Assembly: GCF_020623625.1 (NCBI RefSeq)
Contig: NC_060203.1
Coordinates: 186,001-250,000, forward strand
Length of the DNA stretch: 64,000 nucleotides
From: Saccharomycodes ludwigii
Lineage: Eukaryota; Ascomycota; Saccharomycetes; Saccharomycodales; Saccharomycodaceae
Direction of reading: 5' to 3'
Of the stretch, positions 10,060 to 20,239 are shown in pieces (the stretch's first letter is position 1; every line of letters starts with the position of its first letter). Both the position numbers and the translations under genes were made by a program. The notes beneath the pieces are model-generated. The model did not search any database. It was not told the origin of the DNA and was given only the letters and a program-made list of their open reading frames with translations.

Positions 10060-11715
10060 ATGACCACAGCTGGAAAAAAAGAAAATCTAAAACAATTGCA
10101 AGAAAGGGGAAAAGCTACTATTCCAACAAATAATGTTGAATCTAGAAATTATTCATTATGGAATTTTTGGGTCGCGTTAACTGTTCTTAAAATATTATTG
10201 TTTCCCGGGTATTATAGTACGGATTTCGATGTCCATCGTAACTGGATGGCTATTACGAATAAATTACCACTTACAGAATGGTATTTTGAAGCAACTAATC
10301 AATGGACTTTAGATTATCCCCCATTTTTCGCATATTTCGAATATATTTTATCAAAATTCGTTCCCAAATATGTAATTGATGATGGATGTTTGGATATTGT
10401 GGAGGTTGGTCATTTTTCCTTTCCAACAATTTTTTTCCAAAGGTCTACTGTTATTATTAGCGAAATTTTATTATTTGTTGTTTTGCAAATATTTATTAAT
10501 AAAAGCAAAATAAATGAAAGGGCTGCAAATTTTATTGTTGCTAGTAGCATCGTTTTGTCACCAGGGTTTTTAATTATTGATCATATACATTTCCAATATA
10601 ATGGGTTTCTATTTAGTATACTAATAGCCTCTATCATAAGTGCCAAATTTGAACATTACTTAACGTGTGCATTTTTCTTTACCGTGGCACTATGCTTTAA
10701 ACATATTTATTTGTATTTGGCTCCAAGTTTTTTCGTATTTTTACTAAGGGTTTACGTTTTAAACATTCACAAAAATTTTGAATTTAAATCATACAAAAGT
10801 TTATTTGGTCTGATCAGGTGGTATAATCTGGTCAAGTTAAGCTTTGTGGTCCTCTCTGTTTTACTGGTATGTTTTGCACCATTTATCGGATCCTACAAAC
10901 AACTATTGGTAAGGTTATTCCCATTTAGTAGGGGATTGACTCACTCCTATTGGGCCCCTAATTTCTGGGCTGTATATTCCTTTTTAGATAAAGTTTTAGC
11001 CATGATTTTAAAAACTTCCCCTAAAAAGGATATTGGTGTTCCAAATATAAATACTGGCACCAGGGGTTTGGTCCAAGATGTTGAATTCCTCGTGTTGCCT
11101 CAAATTGAGCCCAAGATAACGTTTATTTTAACACTCTTTTATCAAATGATAGCCACTTTCCCAGTTCTATTTTGTCCTAATTTCAAAAGGTTTCTGGGTT
11201 CTCTAACATTATGTGGATATGCTTCATTTTTATTTGGTTGGCATGTCCATGAAAAGGCGATTCTATTGGTAATTATACCGTTTAGTTTCTTGGTGATTAG
11301 CGATAGAAGACTATTAACACCATTTAGATTAGTTACCAGTGCTAGTTACGTATCTCTCTTCCCATTATTGTTTACTTCTCAAGATTTCTTGTTAAAAATT
11401 TTGTATGTAAGCGTTTGGTGTTTGATTTTCTTTTTCTCATTAAGAGATGTTACTAAAATAAGTAGTAGTGTAGAAAGAAGGGTTTGGTTTTTCGATAGAA
11501 TTGCATTGGTCTATATTATCGGTTTGTTATTTATGGTTTTAGCATGTGGATTTTTGGATGCTTTTGTAGCTAACCATCAAGAAAATTATAAATTTCTGGC
11601 AAAATATGAATTTTTAAGTCTAATGATTTATAGTGTTTATTGTTCAATGGGTATTATCGGAAGTTGGTTGGGATTGTCATGGCTATACAATTTTGATGAA
11701 CCTTTATGGGAATAA
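10060..11715 (+). CDS. ALG8: ER alpha-1,3-glucosyltransferase (second glucose of lipid-linked oligosaccharide)
   Basis: Adds the second glucose from dolichyl-P-glucose to the lipid-linked oligosaccharide in the ER lumen, after ALG6. The protein has 551 residues (S. cerevisiae 577) and many hydrophobic membrane segments. The first luminal loop has the ALG6/ALG8 family motif, read as STDFDVHRNW at about 49-58 and QWTLDYPPFFAYFEYIL at about 84-100. HFQYNGFLFS lies near residue 183 and FGWHVHEKAILL near residue 394. The STDFDVHRNWMAITNKLP wording is closer to ALG8 than to ALG6. Gene position (YOR067C) agrees. The start ATG at 10060 gives a short cytosolic tail before the first membrane segment. 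Confidence 0.95.
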   Translation: MTTAGKKENLKQLQERGKATIPTNNVESRNYSLWNFWVALTVLKILLFPGYYSTDFDVHRNWMAITNKLPLTEWYFEATNQWTLDYPPFFAYFEYILSKFVPKYVIDDGCLDIVEVGHFSFPTIFFQRSTVIISEILLFVVLQIFINKSKINERAANFIVASSIVLSPGFLIIDHIHFQYNGFLFSILIASIISAKFEHYLTCAFFFTVALCFKHIYLYLAPSFFVFLLRVYVLNIHKNFEFKSYKSLFGLIRWYNLVKLSFVVLSVLLVCFAPFIGSYKQLLVRLFPFSRGLTHSYWAPNFWAVYSFLDKVLAMILKTSPKKDIGVPNINTGTRGLVQDVEFLVLPQIEPKITFILTLFYQMIATFPVLFCPNFKRFLGSLTLCGYASFLFGWHVHEKAILLVIIPFSFLVISDRRLLTPFRLVTSASYVSLFPLLFTSQDFLLKILYVSVWCLIFFFSLRDVTKISSSVERRVWFFDRIALVYIIGLLFMVLACGFLDAFVANHQENYKFLAKYEFLSLMIYSVYCSMGIIGSWLGLSWLYNFDEPLWE

Positions 11716-12008
11716 GTCAAGTCGTCTGAACATATGAGATGTATATAATATATGTAATATACTATGTGGATTATTATTACCTAAATTAATTATTACATAA
11801 AAATAAAAAAAATAAAATAAAAAAAAAAAGAGTTCCTAGTGTTATTAAATAGCTATGAAAAGTACAATATATTATTATATTGACAAAAAAGATAAGGGAA
11901 AAATTAAAATAATTAATTTGAAAATAATCCCTAGAAAAAAAGAAAAAAACCCCCCAATTTCAAACAGAAAATAAATAAAAACAAATCTGTGATAAAAAAA
12001 AAAAATTT

Positions 12009-13994
12009 TTACCAAGACTTTTTTGGACTGGATAATAGCTCCAGATCGTAAATTGAAGAAGGATTATTATTGTTATTGTTAGTATTATCATTGTTGTCGT
12101 CGTTAGAACTATCATTATTGTTGTTATTATGAATAATATTAATAGTGTTGGGATTTTCATCATAGTTTCTGATATGCTGGTTTGTAGAAGATGGTGGTAA
12201 CATTGTAGAAAAATTGTTTGAATATAGATTATTACTATTACTATTCATGGTAGTATTTAGAGCATTTGGTGAATTCAAAACGCAATTATTTATAAACACG
12301 CTGCTAGCGCTACTATTTCTCTTATGAGATCCGGTGTTATGCTGTCTACCAAAGTATATCGGTGACCCTGTGATATTATTACCAGCTGTATTAATAGAAC
12401 TATTCGTCATTGCATTGTTTATGTTCCTCATTATAATATTCGTTATCGGCGAAGATAATAAATCTTTGGCAGAATCCATATTCAATGGTTGGTGCTGTTC
12501 ATAAACAACTGGGCTTGTGTTTATAAACTTTTTGTATTCGTCATCGCTATCGACTCCACTGTTGTTGTTGGTAGTGGTAGCAGTACTATTTATCCCTGAC
12601 GAAAAAGTGTTTGATAAATTACTAGTAGTTGCAGTCGTATCCACCAAAATATTGGTTGTTTTAGCACTAGCAGTCCAGGATTGTTGCTGTCGTAATAAAT
12701 CCAGCTTAATACTCCTTGGACTATATCTTGCAGCTGTAGGGGGTGGAGTTAAAATTAATTTTGTAAACATAGGAGATTTTTCTGAATCAATTGTATTATA
12801 TGTATTATTATTATTATTATTATGACCATCCCTCGTATTCTCTGTGCTAGTATCTTGGTCATCGGAAGATGTAACATTATTGTTTTTCCTTTTCATTTTA
12901 CTCAATAGGGAAAGAATTCTCTTCTTGTTGATGGTAGGAGATGAGGTTTCTGGATTGGAAGGTATAGTCTCTATCAATGGTTCTATTGTAGTAGAAGCTG
13001 CATTGTCCTTTGCACCTGTTTTCCTTTCTGTATCAATAACATTTTTGCTATTGTCAACTGTATTCAAATATGATCCCTTTAAAGAGATTGTGGAGTTTTT
13101 GGTATCATTTGGTGAATCAATAAACGCTTTTCCAGAAGAAGGATCAATTTTCAAAGAAAATGCAAATTTGTTTACATTAGGTGTAGAAATAATGGCAGAA
13201 CTATCATCCGATATAACACTTGGTACATTTGATGATGTAATGAGAGAGGTATTACATGTGGCATCTGTGCTAATATCAGATGATACTGTGTTTGAAATGG
13301 ATCTCTTGTTTTCGGTAATGCTATTTTTCCTAATTTTTTTTGTTTTTTTCCCCGATAACCGATTAGCTGTGAAATTGGGACTATTTTTATTGTTATTTAA
13401 TATAACCCCACCAAACTTTCCTCTTTTCTTTCCAAGAGGCGAATTCATTTCTATTTGACTGATGGAATTTTGGTATTTGTTTCTTTTCTTTTCACTAGAT
13501 ATATTAACGTGATTATTACTACTACTATTGTCATTATTATTATTATTATTATCAGGACTTTCTAAGTTATTCGGGCTCCTGTCGTTAATGAGGCTATTAA
13601 ATGGAGACGAGGTCGCTATACTAGCCCTATTACTATTGTTATTACTATGAGTAGTACCGGGCGTGAATGATGGGGTAGTATTATTGGAAGAAGAAGAATT
13701 TGAATTGTTATTATTGGCACTAGAAATAGTACTAGAATTAGAAGGTGAGCTATGTGCTACTTTCATTACTGGTTTCATTTCATTATATCCCAATTTTTGT
13801 ACTTTTAACGAAGTGTTTGCCATTGGAGATTTCATTGGATTCATATAGTCTTTTAATATTCTTGGTCTTCCTCTTCTTTTATGTTTGGGTGTAACTTCAC
13901 CAGCATTTTTTGATGATGTCAGTAAATTCTCATAGTTAAGTCTACTAGGCGTTTTAATATTCCTAGTATTGGTATTGGTATTATTTTTATCCAT
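12009..13994 (-). CDS. Putative G1/S transcription activator, MSA1/MSA2-like
   Basis: A 661-residue, very Asn/Ser/Thr-rich protein with no folded domain I can see. Near the N-terminus (about residues 38-52) is an AT-hook-like basic block, KHKRRGRPRILKDYMNP. Many SP/TP sites follow (for example LTPPPTAARYSPRS and LSSPITN), which would suit cyclin-dependent kinase control. The call rests mainly on position between ALG8 and ECM4, where S. cerevisiae has MSA1 (YOR066W) and its paralogue MSA2 (YKR077W), regulators of SBF/MBF genes at Start. Sequence similarity alone is too weak for me to be certain. It is convergent with ALG8. Long open frames on the opposite strand are by-products of its codon composition. 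Confidence 0.6.
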   Translation of the reverse strand: MDKNNTNTNTRNIKTPSRLNYENLLTSSKNAGEVTPKHKRRGRPRILKDYMNPMKSPMANTSLKVQKLGYNEMKPVMKVAHSSPSNSSTISSANNNNSNSSSSNNTTPSFTPGTTHSNNNSNRASIATSSPFNSLINDRSPNNLESPDNNNNNNDNSSSNNHVNISSEKKRNKYQNSISQIEMNSPLGKKRGKFGGVILNNNKNSPNFTANRLSGKKTKKIRKNSITENKRSISNTVSSDISTDATCNTSLITSSNVPSVISDDSSAIISTPNVNKFAFSLKIDPSSGKAFIDSPNDTKNSTISLKGSYLNTVDNSKNVIDTERKTGAKDNAASTTIEPLIETIPSNPETSSPTINKKRILSLLSKMKRKNNNVTSSDDQDTSTENTRDGHNNNNNNTYNTIDSEKSPMFTKLILTPPPTAARYSPRSIKLDLLRQQQSWTASAKTTNILVDTTATTSNLSNTFSSGINSTATTTNNNSGVDSDDEYKKFINTSPVVYEQHQPLNMDSAKDLLSSPITNIIMRNINNAMTNSSINTAGNNITGSPIYFGRQHNTGSHKRNSSASSVFINNCVLNSPNALNTTMNSNSNNLYSNNFSTMLPPSSTNQHIRNYDENPNTINIIHNNNNNDSSNDDNNDNTNNNNNNPSSIYDLELLSSPKKSW

Positions 13995-14131
13995 GTTTTA
14001 TTTGTAAAACCGGTAAAGTGGTATCCATATATTCCTACGTTCTTCCCTTCTTATACAGTTCACAATTATTTCATTGGATTGCTCTAAAGAGGGAATTAAA
14101 AGAAAAAGAAAAATAAAATAAAAAAAGAAAA

Positions 14132-14152
14132 AGAGAGAGAGAGAGAGAGAGA
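14132..14152. repeat. (AG)10 microsatellite
   Basis: A run of about ten AG dinucleotides lies roughly 140 bases upstream of the MSA-like start codon. GA runs in yeast promoters often act as nucleosome-disfavouring or factor-binding sequence; here that is only a suggestion. Confidence 0.9.
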
Positions 14153-14396
14153 TGTATAAAAAGAAAAGGAGAAAAAAAGAAAAAAGAAAAAATCAGAAAA
14201 AGAAGAAGGAATGGGTCGTCTTCTCTAAGAGCATTTTAGTAAACAAGAATTTATTTTTTTTTTTTTTCTTGTGAAGATACCTAAAAAAAAAAAAAAAATT
14301 TAGTAGATTAGCCGAGAAAAAAAAAAAAAAAATAATTTAAATTAGACAAATCTGTTTCAAAGTCAATCAAAGTGTCGATTGTTTGATTTATCAATA

Positions 14397-14399
<3 letters not shown>

Positions 14400-14433
<34 letters not shown>
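14400..14433. repeat. (AT)n microsatellite
   Basis: An uninterrupted AT dinucleotide run of about 34 bases, downstream of ECM4. Similar runs recur at about 16966-16992, 19961-19982, 24609-24635, 47083-47103, 59168-59195 and 59661-59684. Confidence 0.9.
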
Positions 14434-14434
<1 letters not shown>

Positions 14435-14496
14435 CATTTCGTGTAAAATGATACCATAAAGGATGAGGGACCATCTATCAATTAATAATAACATTT

Positions 14497-15588
14497 CTAG
14501 TCACCTTCTTGATAAGATTCAATATTTGGAATGGGACCTAATGGGGTGATTCCAAATTTATTAATACTCTTATGAGATTTAGTGTAATGCCATTTAATAT
14601 GTTTAAAACCTGTTGTTTCATTAAACGCCGCATTGTTCCAATACAAATTCTTTAACCATAAATTAATCATTGGATAACCATCCCTAATGGTACGGAAGTT
14701 ACATTTAAAATGTTGGACATAGACAGGGTCAAATCTAACAATCGTAACATATAATCTAATGTCAGCTTCAGTCAAGTGTTCGCCAACTAAATAAAAATTG
14801 GTTAGATCGCCGTTAACTTTCTCATATTGTTCACTCAAAATATCTTCGACTTTATCTAGATGTTCAAAAACATTTCTCACTTCCTCCTCATAAATCTTTG
14901 AATTTTCAGCGAAGCCCGTCTTATACACTCCATTGTTGATGTTATCATAAACCCAGGAGTTAACTTCGTCGATTGCAGATCTATATTTTTCGGGGTACAA
15001 GTCAGGAACATTGTTCAGTTCAAATATGTTGGAACTTAGCATTCTTAAAATCTCGCTGCTTTCATTGTTAACAATGGTTTGAGTCTTGGTATCATATAAA
15101 ACTGGAACAGTAAACCTAGCTTTATATTCAGGCTGGCTCTTAAAATAAACTTCACTTAACCTTTCAAAACCGTTGATGTGATCTACAGTAGAATCGGTAC
15201 CATGTACAAACCTTTCGGGCTTTGCAGCAAAATTAGAAAAATTGTACCAATCTTTTTCACCAATAGTAATTTCGCCGGTTGGCAAGTAACACTTCTCATT
15301 GATACTAGTGGTGCTAGAAGTATCATTTGAAGGTGTAAATTTCCAGCCCTTTTCATCCAAGTGCCAGTGTACTACACTGACACCTATAATAGATGTCAAT
15401 TTCATCAAATGGCGAGCAATTAATGTACGATGTGTCCATGGACACGCTAATGAAACATATAGCCAATATCTATTTGGTTCTGGTTTATAAATTGGATGGG
15501 AATTGCTTATAATTTCTCTAAAAGATGAAACCTGCCTTTTGAAAGATCCATCCTTACTATTTTCTGTGAATGAAGTAGTAGAAGGCAT
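14497..15588 (-). CDS. ECM4: Omega-class glutathione transferase (S-glutathionyl-hydroquinone reductase family)
   Basis: A glutathione-dependent thiol transferase/reductase. The ATG at 15586-15588 gives 363 residues (S. cerevisiae Ecm4 about 370) and the family N-terminus FKRQVSSFREIIS. Any start further upstream would use a non-ATG codon. The active-site cysteine is C49 in SLACPWTHRTL, followed by GVSVVHWHLDEKGWKF. The thioredoxin-fold block RFTVPVLYDTKTQTIVNNES and the helical-domain block SWVYDNINNGVYKTGFAE are clear, as are LTEADIRLYVT and FDPVYVQHFKCN. Position matches YKR076W. The paralogues Gto1 and Gto3 are less similar in these blocks as I recall them. Confidence 0.94.
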   Translation of the reverse strand: MPSTTSFTENSKDGSFKRQVSSFREIISNSHPIYKPEPNRYWLYVSLACPWTHRTLIARHLMKLTSIIGVSVVHWHLDEKGWKFTPSNDTSSTTSINEKCYLPTGEITIGEKDWYNFSNFAAKPERFVHGTDSTVDHINGFERLSEVYFKSQPEYKARFTVPVLYDTKTQTIVNNESSEILRMLSSNIFELNNVPDLYPEKYRSAIDEVNSWVYDNINNGVYKTGFAENSKIYEEEVRNVFEHLDKVEDILSEQYEKVNGDLTNFYLVGEHLTEADIRLYVTIVRFDPVYVQHFKCNFRTIRDGYPMINLWLKNLYWNNAAFNETTGFKHIKWHYTKSHKSINKFGITPLGPIPNIESYQEGD

Positions 15589-16019
15589 AATTGTTGGAAG
15601 AAAAAGAGGGCACGCAAAAGGTAATTGCACAAAAATTGAAAAAATTAAAAGAAAAAAAAAAACGCAGAAAAAGGATAGACTTATAGAACAGAAAAATATG
15701 TATAGTTTTTTTTTTTTTTTTTTTTTGTAAAATGTTTTCTTGAAGTAATTTGTAAATGGAATAGTAACCTTACACAGTATATATATATATATATGTATGT
15801 ATATATATGGAATTGATTAAAATAAAATTTAAAATTAGTAGTCAGTTAAATATTTTAAGGGTATTAAGGCTAAAGGTAATACAACTAAGAATATTAAGGG
15901 GAAGGGGTGAGAAACTAAGAGTAATTATTTCTTGTTCTATCGTCGTCTTCTTCTTCTTTTTCTTCTACTTTTTCCTTAACTAAATTCTTTTGCTGAGGGG
16001 AGAAGGTCACAAATACTAC

Positions 16020-16051
<32 letters not shown>

Positions 16052-16681
16052 TAAATCCAATAAATATATTATAGAACAAAAAGTTACTACAAGCTAAGCT
16101 CTTAATAACAATATAGTCCTGTGCCAACAACCATTAGTAATGATTTGTAATGGAACTACGCTTTATGCGCATATAATACAATACGAGGATATTATCGTTA
16201 GTAATGTATATGTTATTATAGGTAACCTTTCAGACCTTCGGGCTACATGCTTGTCGGAATCGTTTTCCATGCGTTATTCTTCCCCTCGAAAATGAAAGAT
16301 ATATCATAAAAAAAAAAAAAAAGGGTCAGCATAAAGTAAGTTTGTGTGGGCCTACAATTTTGCAGGTTCCTTTTAAAAAAACAGGAATTGTTATTGACGC
16401 GAAAAGGAAATATGTTAGGAAAAGGCTAACATTCTAACTTGATACTTTGTTGCTTGTCTTTTTATACACTTTTAACTGTAAACGTATAACTTATACCTTG
16501 CCAATTAAATTCACAATAAATCATCATTTTAAATATCATGTATTCTCACACATTTTTTTTTTTAGTGTAACATTATTCTTTTTCAACGTTCAGTTATTGT
16601 CTGTTAAGGAGGTATCCGTACTTTCAAATGTTACTACAAAATACGTGAATATTCTTCTCCTAATAATAAAAATTATATCTT
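15589..16681. other. Intergenic region ECM4 / tRNA-Ile
   Basis: Mostly AT-rich with T and A tracts (15709-15726, 16020-16045) and an (AT)n/TATG run near 15779-15808. The stretch 16225-16290 is noticeably less AT-rich and I cannot assign it. A 71-codon minus-strand frame (15915-16130) has a charged, codon-like C-terminal half but a homopolymer-encoded core. I see no LTR ends of the kind often found beside yeast tRNA genes. Confidence 0.6.
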
Positions 16682-16755
16682 GGTTCCTTGGCCCAGTTGG
16701 TTAAGGCACCGTGCTAATAACGCGGGGATCAGCAGTTCGATCCTGCTAGGAACCA
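16682..16755 (+). tRNA. tRNA-Ile (anticodon AAT)
   Basis: A complete 74-base cloverleaf without intron or encoded CCA. The acceptor stem is GGTTCCT (16682-16688) with AGGAACC (16748-16754) and discriminator A. The anticodon stem is CCGTG/CGCGG around loop CTAATAA, placing anticodon AAT at 16716-16718 (read as IAU). The T arm is AGCAG-TTCGATC-CTGCT. It differs from S. cerevisiae tRNA-Ile(AAU), as I recall it, by only a few compensated stem bases. The internal A box (TGGCCCAGTTGG) and B box (GTTCGATCC) are intact. Confidence 0.97.
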
Positions 16756-16763
16756 TTTTTTTT
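16756..16763 (+). terminator. RNA polymerase III terminator of tRNA-Ile
   Basis: A run of eight T residues directly follows the discriminator base, as expected for Pol III termination. Confidence 0.9.
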
Positions 16764-16956
16764 GTATATTTGAAATATATTTTCAACACATATAATATAA
16801 TCAAATGGGCAACAAAAGTTATTAACCTTAGAAATTTCCACTTTACCTTTTGGTAATAATATGTTTAACCATAAAATAAACAGCCCAAGACTGCCGTTAG
16901 AAATCATCACTTTTTTTTTTTTTTTTTTTTAATAATTAAAGAAAAAGGAAAAGGGT

Positions 16957-16996
<40 letters not shown>

Positions 16997-17204
16997 TAGT
17001 GCAACAATTGAATAGATTTTCCTTTTTTTTTTTTTGTTATTATTATTAAAATAAATAAATACAAAATAAATAAATATAAAATAAATATAAAATGAATTGA
17101 TAAATATAAATAAATAGCATGTAACACAAACTAACAAGTTAGCATGAATATTAGTTTTTTTCCCACTTTTCCATTTTCTTCGTCATTCTTAACCAAAATT
17201 TCAA
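16756..17204. other. Intergenic region tRNA-Ile / CYT1 3' side
   Basis: AT-rich with a T tract (about 16912-16931), an (AT)n run (about 16966-16992) and TAAATA repeats. No gene seen. Confidence 0.8.
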
Positions 17205-18077
17205 TTATTTCTTTGGTGGATTGAAAACAAATTTTCTAGTCTTGATATTAGCCCACTTAATTCTCTTTTGAGCCACACTCAAACCGTACAAAACGGACAA
17301 AATAATCAAAGTCTTTAATCCCAATCTCTTTCTTTCATCGTGTTCTGGTTCAGAAGCCCAGTTCAAAAATGTAACAACATCCTTGGCCATTTGGGAAGTG
17401 GTAGCTGGGGTACCATCTTCATATTCAACTAAGTCATCAAACAAAATTCTGCCCATTGCAATGGAACCACCTGGGAAGTATGGATTGTAGTTGGCACCTT
17501 CTGGCAAAACGACACCAGCTGGAGGTTCTTCTGGATAACCAGTCAATAAAGCAAAAATATAATCGGCACCACCATGTCTAGCTTTAACGATCAAAGACAA
17601 ATCGGGTGGTAAGGCACCTTGATTACCAGCTCTAGCAGCTTGCTCATTTGGATATGGGCTTGGCATCAAATCACTCAACTTACCCTTTCTCTTTCTTGGG
17701 TTACCTTGATCATCCGGTTCATCATCATATTCGAATTCTTCAGCAAATTCTCTAACCTCAGAATTGGTATGAGAAACACCGACCATTGTTCTCCAATGGA
17801 CTCTGCTCAAGGAGTGACAAGAGGCACAAACTTCACGATAAACCTGGTAACCTCTTCTAATAGAAGCATGATCAAAAGTATCGAACATACCATTATGACT
17901 CCAGCCGAAATGTGGAGGATGTAAACCGTGTTCGGCAGCAGTTAAAGCTTCAGCAGACAAACTATCGGCGTATAGCATAGCGGAAGCACTTAAACCAGTA
18001 GCGGCAACAATAGAACCAACCACTTTGGTATTCTTGGCGATGGAAGCTGTTTGCTTCAAAACAGATCTAAAAGACAT
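17205..18077 (-). CDS. CYT1: Cytochrome c1, respiratory complex III
   Basis: Haem-bearing electron carrier of the bc1 complex in the inner mitochondrial membrane. The protein has 290 residues (S. cerevisiae 309). It starts with a basic, acid-free presequence (MSFRSVLKQTASIAKNTK) and a hydrophobic bipartite sorting segment. The haem c attachment motif CASCH lies at 84-88 and the axial Met is in GSIAMGRILFDD. The C-terminal membrane anchor is near 258-275 (LKTLIILSVLYGLSVAQK), and the family ending is KTRKFVFNPPKK. The region between the haem motif and about residue 125 is very acidic, as in yeast. It is divergent from YNG1, and a HAP-type CCAAT box lies upstream. Homologue YOR065W. Confidence 0.98.
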   Translation of the reverse strand: MSFRSVLKQTASIAKNTKVVGSIVAATGLSASAMLYADSLSAEALTAAEHGLHPPHFGWSHNGMFDTFDHASIRRGYQVYREVCASCHSLSRVHWRTMVGVSHTNSEVREFAEEFEYDDEPDDQGNPRKRKGKLSDLMPSPYPNEQAARAGNQGALPPDLSLIVKARHGGADYIFALLTGYPEEPPAGVVLPEGANYNPYFPGGSIAMGRILFDDLVEYEDGTPATTSQMAKDVVTFLNWASEPEHDERKRLGLKTLIILSVLYGLSVAQKRIKWANIKTRKFVFNPPKK

Positions 18078-19130
18078 TATACGTGTATATATTATTTATT
18101 TTTCTTGTTCTTTTTTTATATGCGTTGAATGTATGTTTTTCTTTGCAAATATGTGGATGATAATTACAAATGCCTATTAAAAATTTTCCAAAGTCTTTAT
18201 GGGGGGGGAAAAAAAAAAAATTTAAAAAATAATCTAAAACAAAACTATCCTAGCTTTTGAAGGGTGTGTGGGGGAGGGGTAGGATTATTTGAAAGTAAGA
18301 AAAAAAAAGAGAAGAATGATAAGTGAGAATGAAGAGTAATAAAAATTGAAAGAAAGAAAAGGAGAATTTTACAGTCTAAAAAAAAATCAGTTAATGCAAG
18401 TACAGTAATTAAAAACAATTCACTTAACAACCAAAACACCGAGTGATCCACTGTGAATTAAATAAATAAATAAATAAATAGAAAGTCAGGAAAAAGAAAA
18501 AAAAAGGAAAACAAAATCTTGTTTATACAATTCAGAATGAAAATTAATGCATGCTTTATATTTAATGTTATGTATGATATTTTATTTTATTTTATTTTTT
18601 GGGTTTTAATTTTCGGTAATATCGCTAAATCATGTTGTACGAGAAAATAAACAACGATAAAAATTGCTAGGGAAGTATCCGTAGCTAAGGCCTAAAAATA
18701 CTTGAATTTAATTGGTTGAGTTTAAAAATGTTTCTTTTATTTTTCTTATTTCTATTTCTATTTTTTTTTCTATTTTTTTTTTTCTATTTTTTTTTCTGTT
18801 GATGATGTATCTTGGTGTTACCCCGCCTTATCGTGTACGTAAACAAAATAGCACAAGCTTTACTAATGATAATTAATTAATATCCGCTGCAGTTCATTTC
18901 GCCTCTATACAATCCCAAACACAAAGTCCGAGAGCCGATAGTCGTATAAAATGGTACTAAAAAATGTTTTTCCACTTTTTACCCCCTTCTTTTCGTTTGA
19001 ATTTGAATTTTTTTTTTTTTTAATTTGTTTCCCTCCCCCCCAATAACTGCAGTAACTTTCAGCAGTGATGCACAATCCTATCACAAGACCTATATCACAA
19101 GGGTAAAGCCACTTTTTACTGAATGTGATA
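18078..19130. other. Divergent promoter region CYT1 / YNG1
   Basis: Contains G/A-rich sequence near CYT1, a TTTTA/TAAA-rich segment, a HAP-type box at 18709-18716 and T-rich stretches (18752-18797). A minus-strand frame at 18245-18451 is repeat-biased and has no recognisable relation. Confidence 0.7.
18709..18716 (+). promoter_or_regulatory. Putative Hap2/3/4/5 (CCAAT) site for CYT1
   Basis: TAATTGGT matches the yeast HAP-complex consensus TNATTGGT. It lies about 630 bases upstream of the CYT1 ATG. CYT1 is a known Hap2/3/4/5 target in S. cerevisiae. A single 8-base match is weak evidence on its own. Confidence 0.4.
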
Positions 19131-19946
19131 ATGCAAACCGTATTTGAATGTGATAGCGATAATATTAATCATACCGATAATCAGGAAACTATAGAGACTA
19201 CAATAGTTCAATCCTCATCGTCAAATGATATTAGAAATCAGTTTATCTCTACGTTGGATCATTTTGTATGCAAATTAATTAGGTCTTTATGGATAATTCA
19301 GCGTTTGAATATTGAAAGCAGAAATGACATTAATAACAAAAATAATACCGCTTGTCTAAAAGAACAACAAGCTTAAAACGAAAGTTTGCAATTGCAACAA
19401 ATTGTTCAAAGGGAATATCAAGCTGTTCAAAACCGATTAACGGAGATTAAACAATATGAAAAGGTATTGAAAAAGTATAACAAAATTAAAGATGATGAAT
19501 CAGAAAATGATACTGGTCATAAAACCAATCGGAAAAGAAGGAGGGATAGTAAGCCGGTCGATATCACGGTGGAACTAAAATCTACGATGGGTGGGAACAA
19601 TCATTCAAATAAGAAGAAATATAAACCAAATAGCGTTAATTCGCTAGTTACCCATAAAAAATATATTACTGTCTCCCATATCGCAGATAAGAATAACTTT
19701 AATAAGAAACAAATAAACAAGATTATTAAAAACACAATAAATTCCAGTACCTCAAGGGAAGACGATGATAACAGGTTGTATTGTATTTGTAAGAAACCTT
19801 CGGAGGGTAGAATGATTGCCTGTGATAATCAAAATTGTAAAATAGAATGGTTTCATTATAAATGTGTAAAAATAAGTAGGGCACCTCGAACACAGTGGTT
19901 CTGTTCTAAAAAATGTAAGGATGAATATAAATCCAAAAAAAAGTGA
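19131..19946 (+). CDS. YNG1: ING-family PHD-finger protein of NuA3, interrupted by an in-frame stop
   Basis: Yng1 directs the NuA3 acetyltransferase to H3K4-methylated nucleosomes. One reading frame covers the whole gene, but a TAA at 19374-19376 divides it into an N-terminal part (from ATG 19131) and a C-terminal part. The N-terminal part has an ING-like helix, STLDHFVCKLIRSLWIIQRL. The C-terminal part (19377-19946) has a basic linker and a complete C4HC3 PHD finger starting LYCICKKPSEGRMIACDN. No ATG follows the stop until well inside the linker (STMGGN). No GTATGT/TACTAAC pair is visible to splice the stop out. The PHD finger is intact, so the lesion is either recent, allelic, a sequencing error, or bypassed. 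Position YOR064C supports the name. Confidence 0.75.
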
Positions 19947-20239
19947 ATGTTACTACTAAGTATATATATATATATATATATATGGAACATAAACCCCTAG
20001 AGTATTATAACCCTGATTGTCACCTATATAATATAAAAGTAGGTCAGGGTTAAATTCGTGGATAAAAAATGAACACAACTCTTCTAAAAAAATAAAATTT
20101 ATTGCGCAATAGAGAAGCATACAAGAAAAAAAAATTTTTTTTTTTTTTTTTAAAATAAAAGTCTTAACATAAATTAATGGCACATATACACATATAGATA
20201 TATATATATATATATAACATACAAATTATAAAGCTACAT

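Larger units (their letters stand above)
13995..14496. other. Intergenic region, upstream of the MSA-like gene
   Basis: No gene. It holds a (GA)10 run (14132-14152), A/G-rich sequence, two A/T tracts (14258-14340) and an (AT)n array (about 14400-14433). Confidence 0.8.

Noticed and set aside
12517-13458. Two long plus-strand open frames opposite the MSA-like gene (102 and 204 codons)
   Set aside because: They lie wholly inside a repetitive Asn/Ser/Thr-rich gene on the other strand; their Leu/Val-rich translation is the complement of those codons and matches nothing.
16140-16680. LTR or Ty remnant next to the tRNA gene
   Set aside because: Such insertions are common upstream of yeast tRNA genes, so I looked, but there are no matching terminal repeats or target-site duplication.
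16447-16704. An 85-codon plus-strand frame running into the tRNA-Ile gene
   Set aside because: It ends inside the tRNA, has no ATG at its first codon and has AT-rich random composition.
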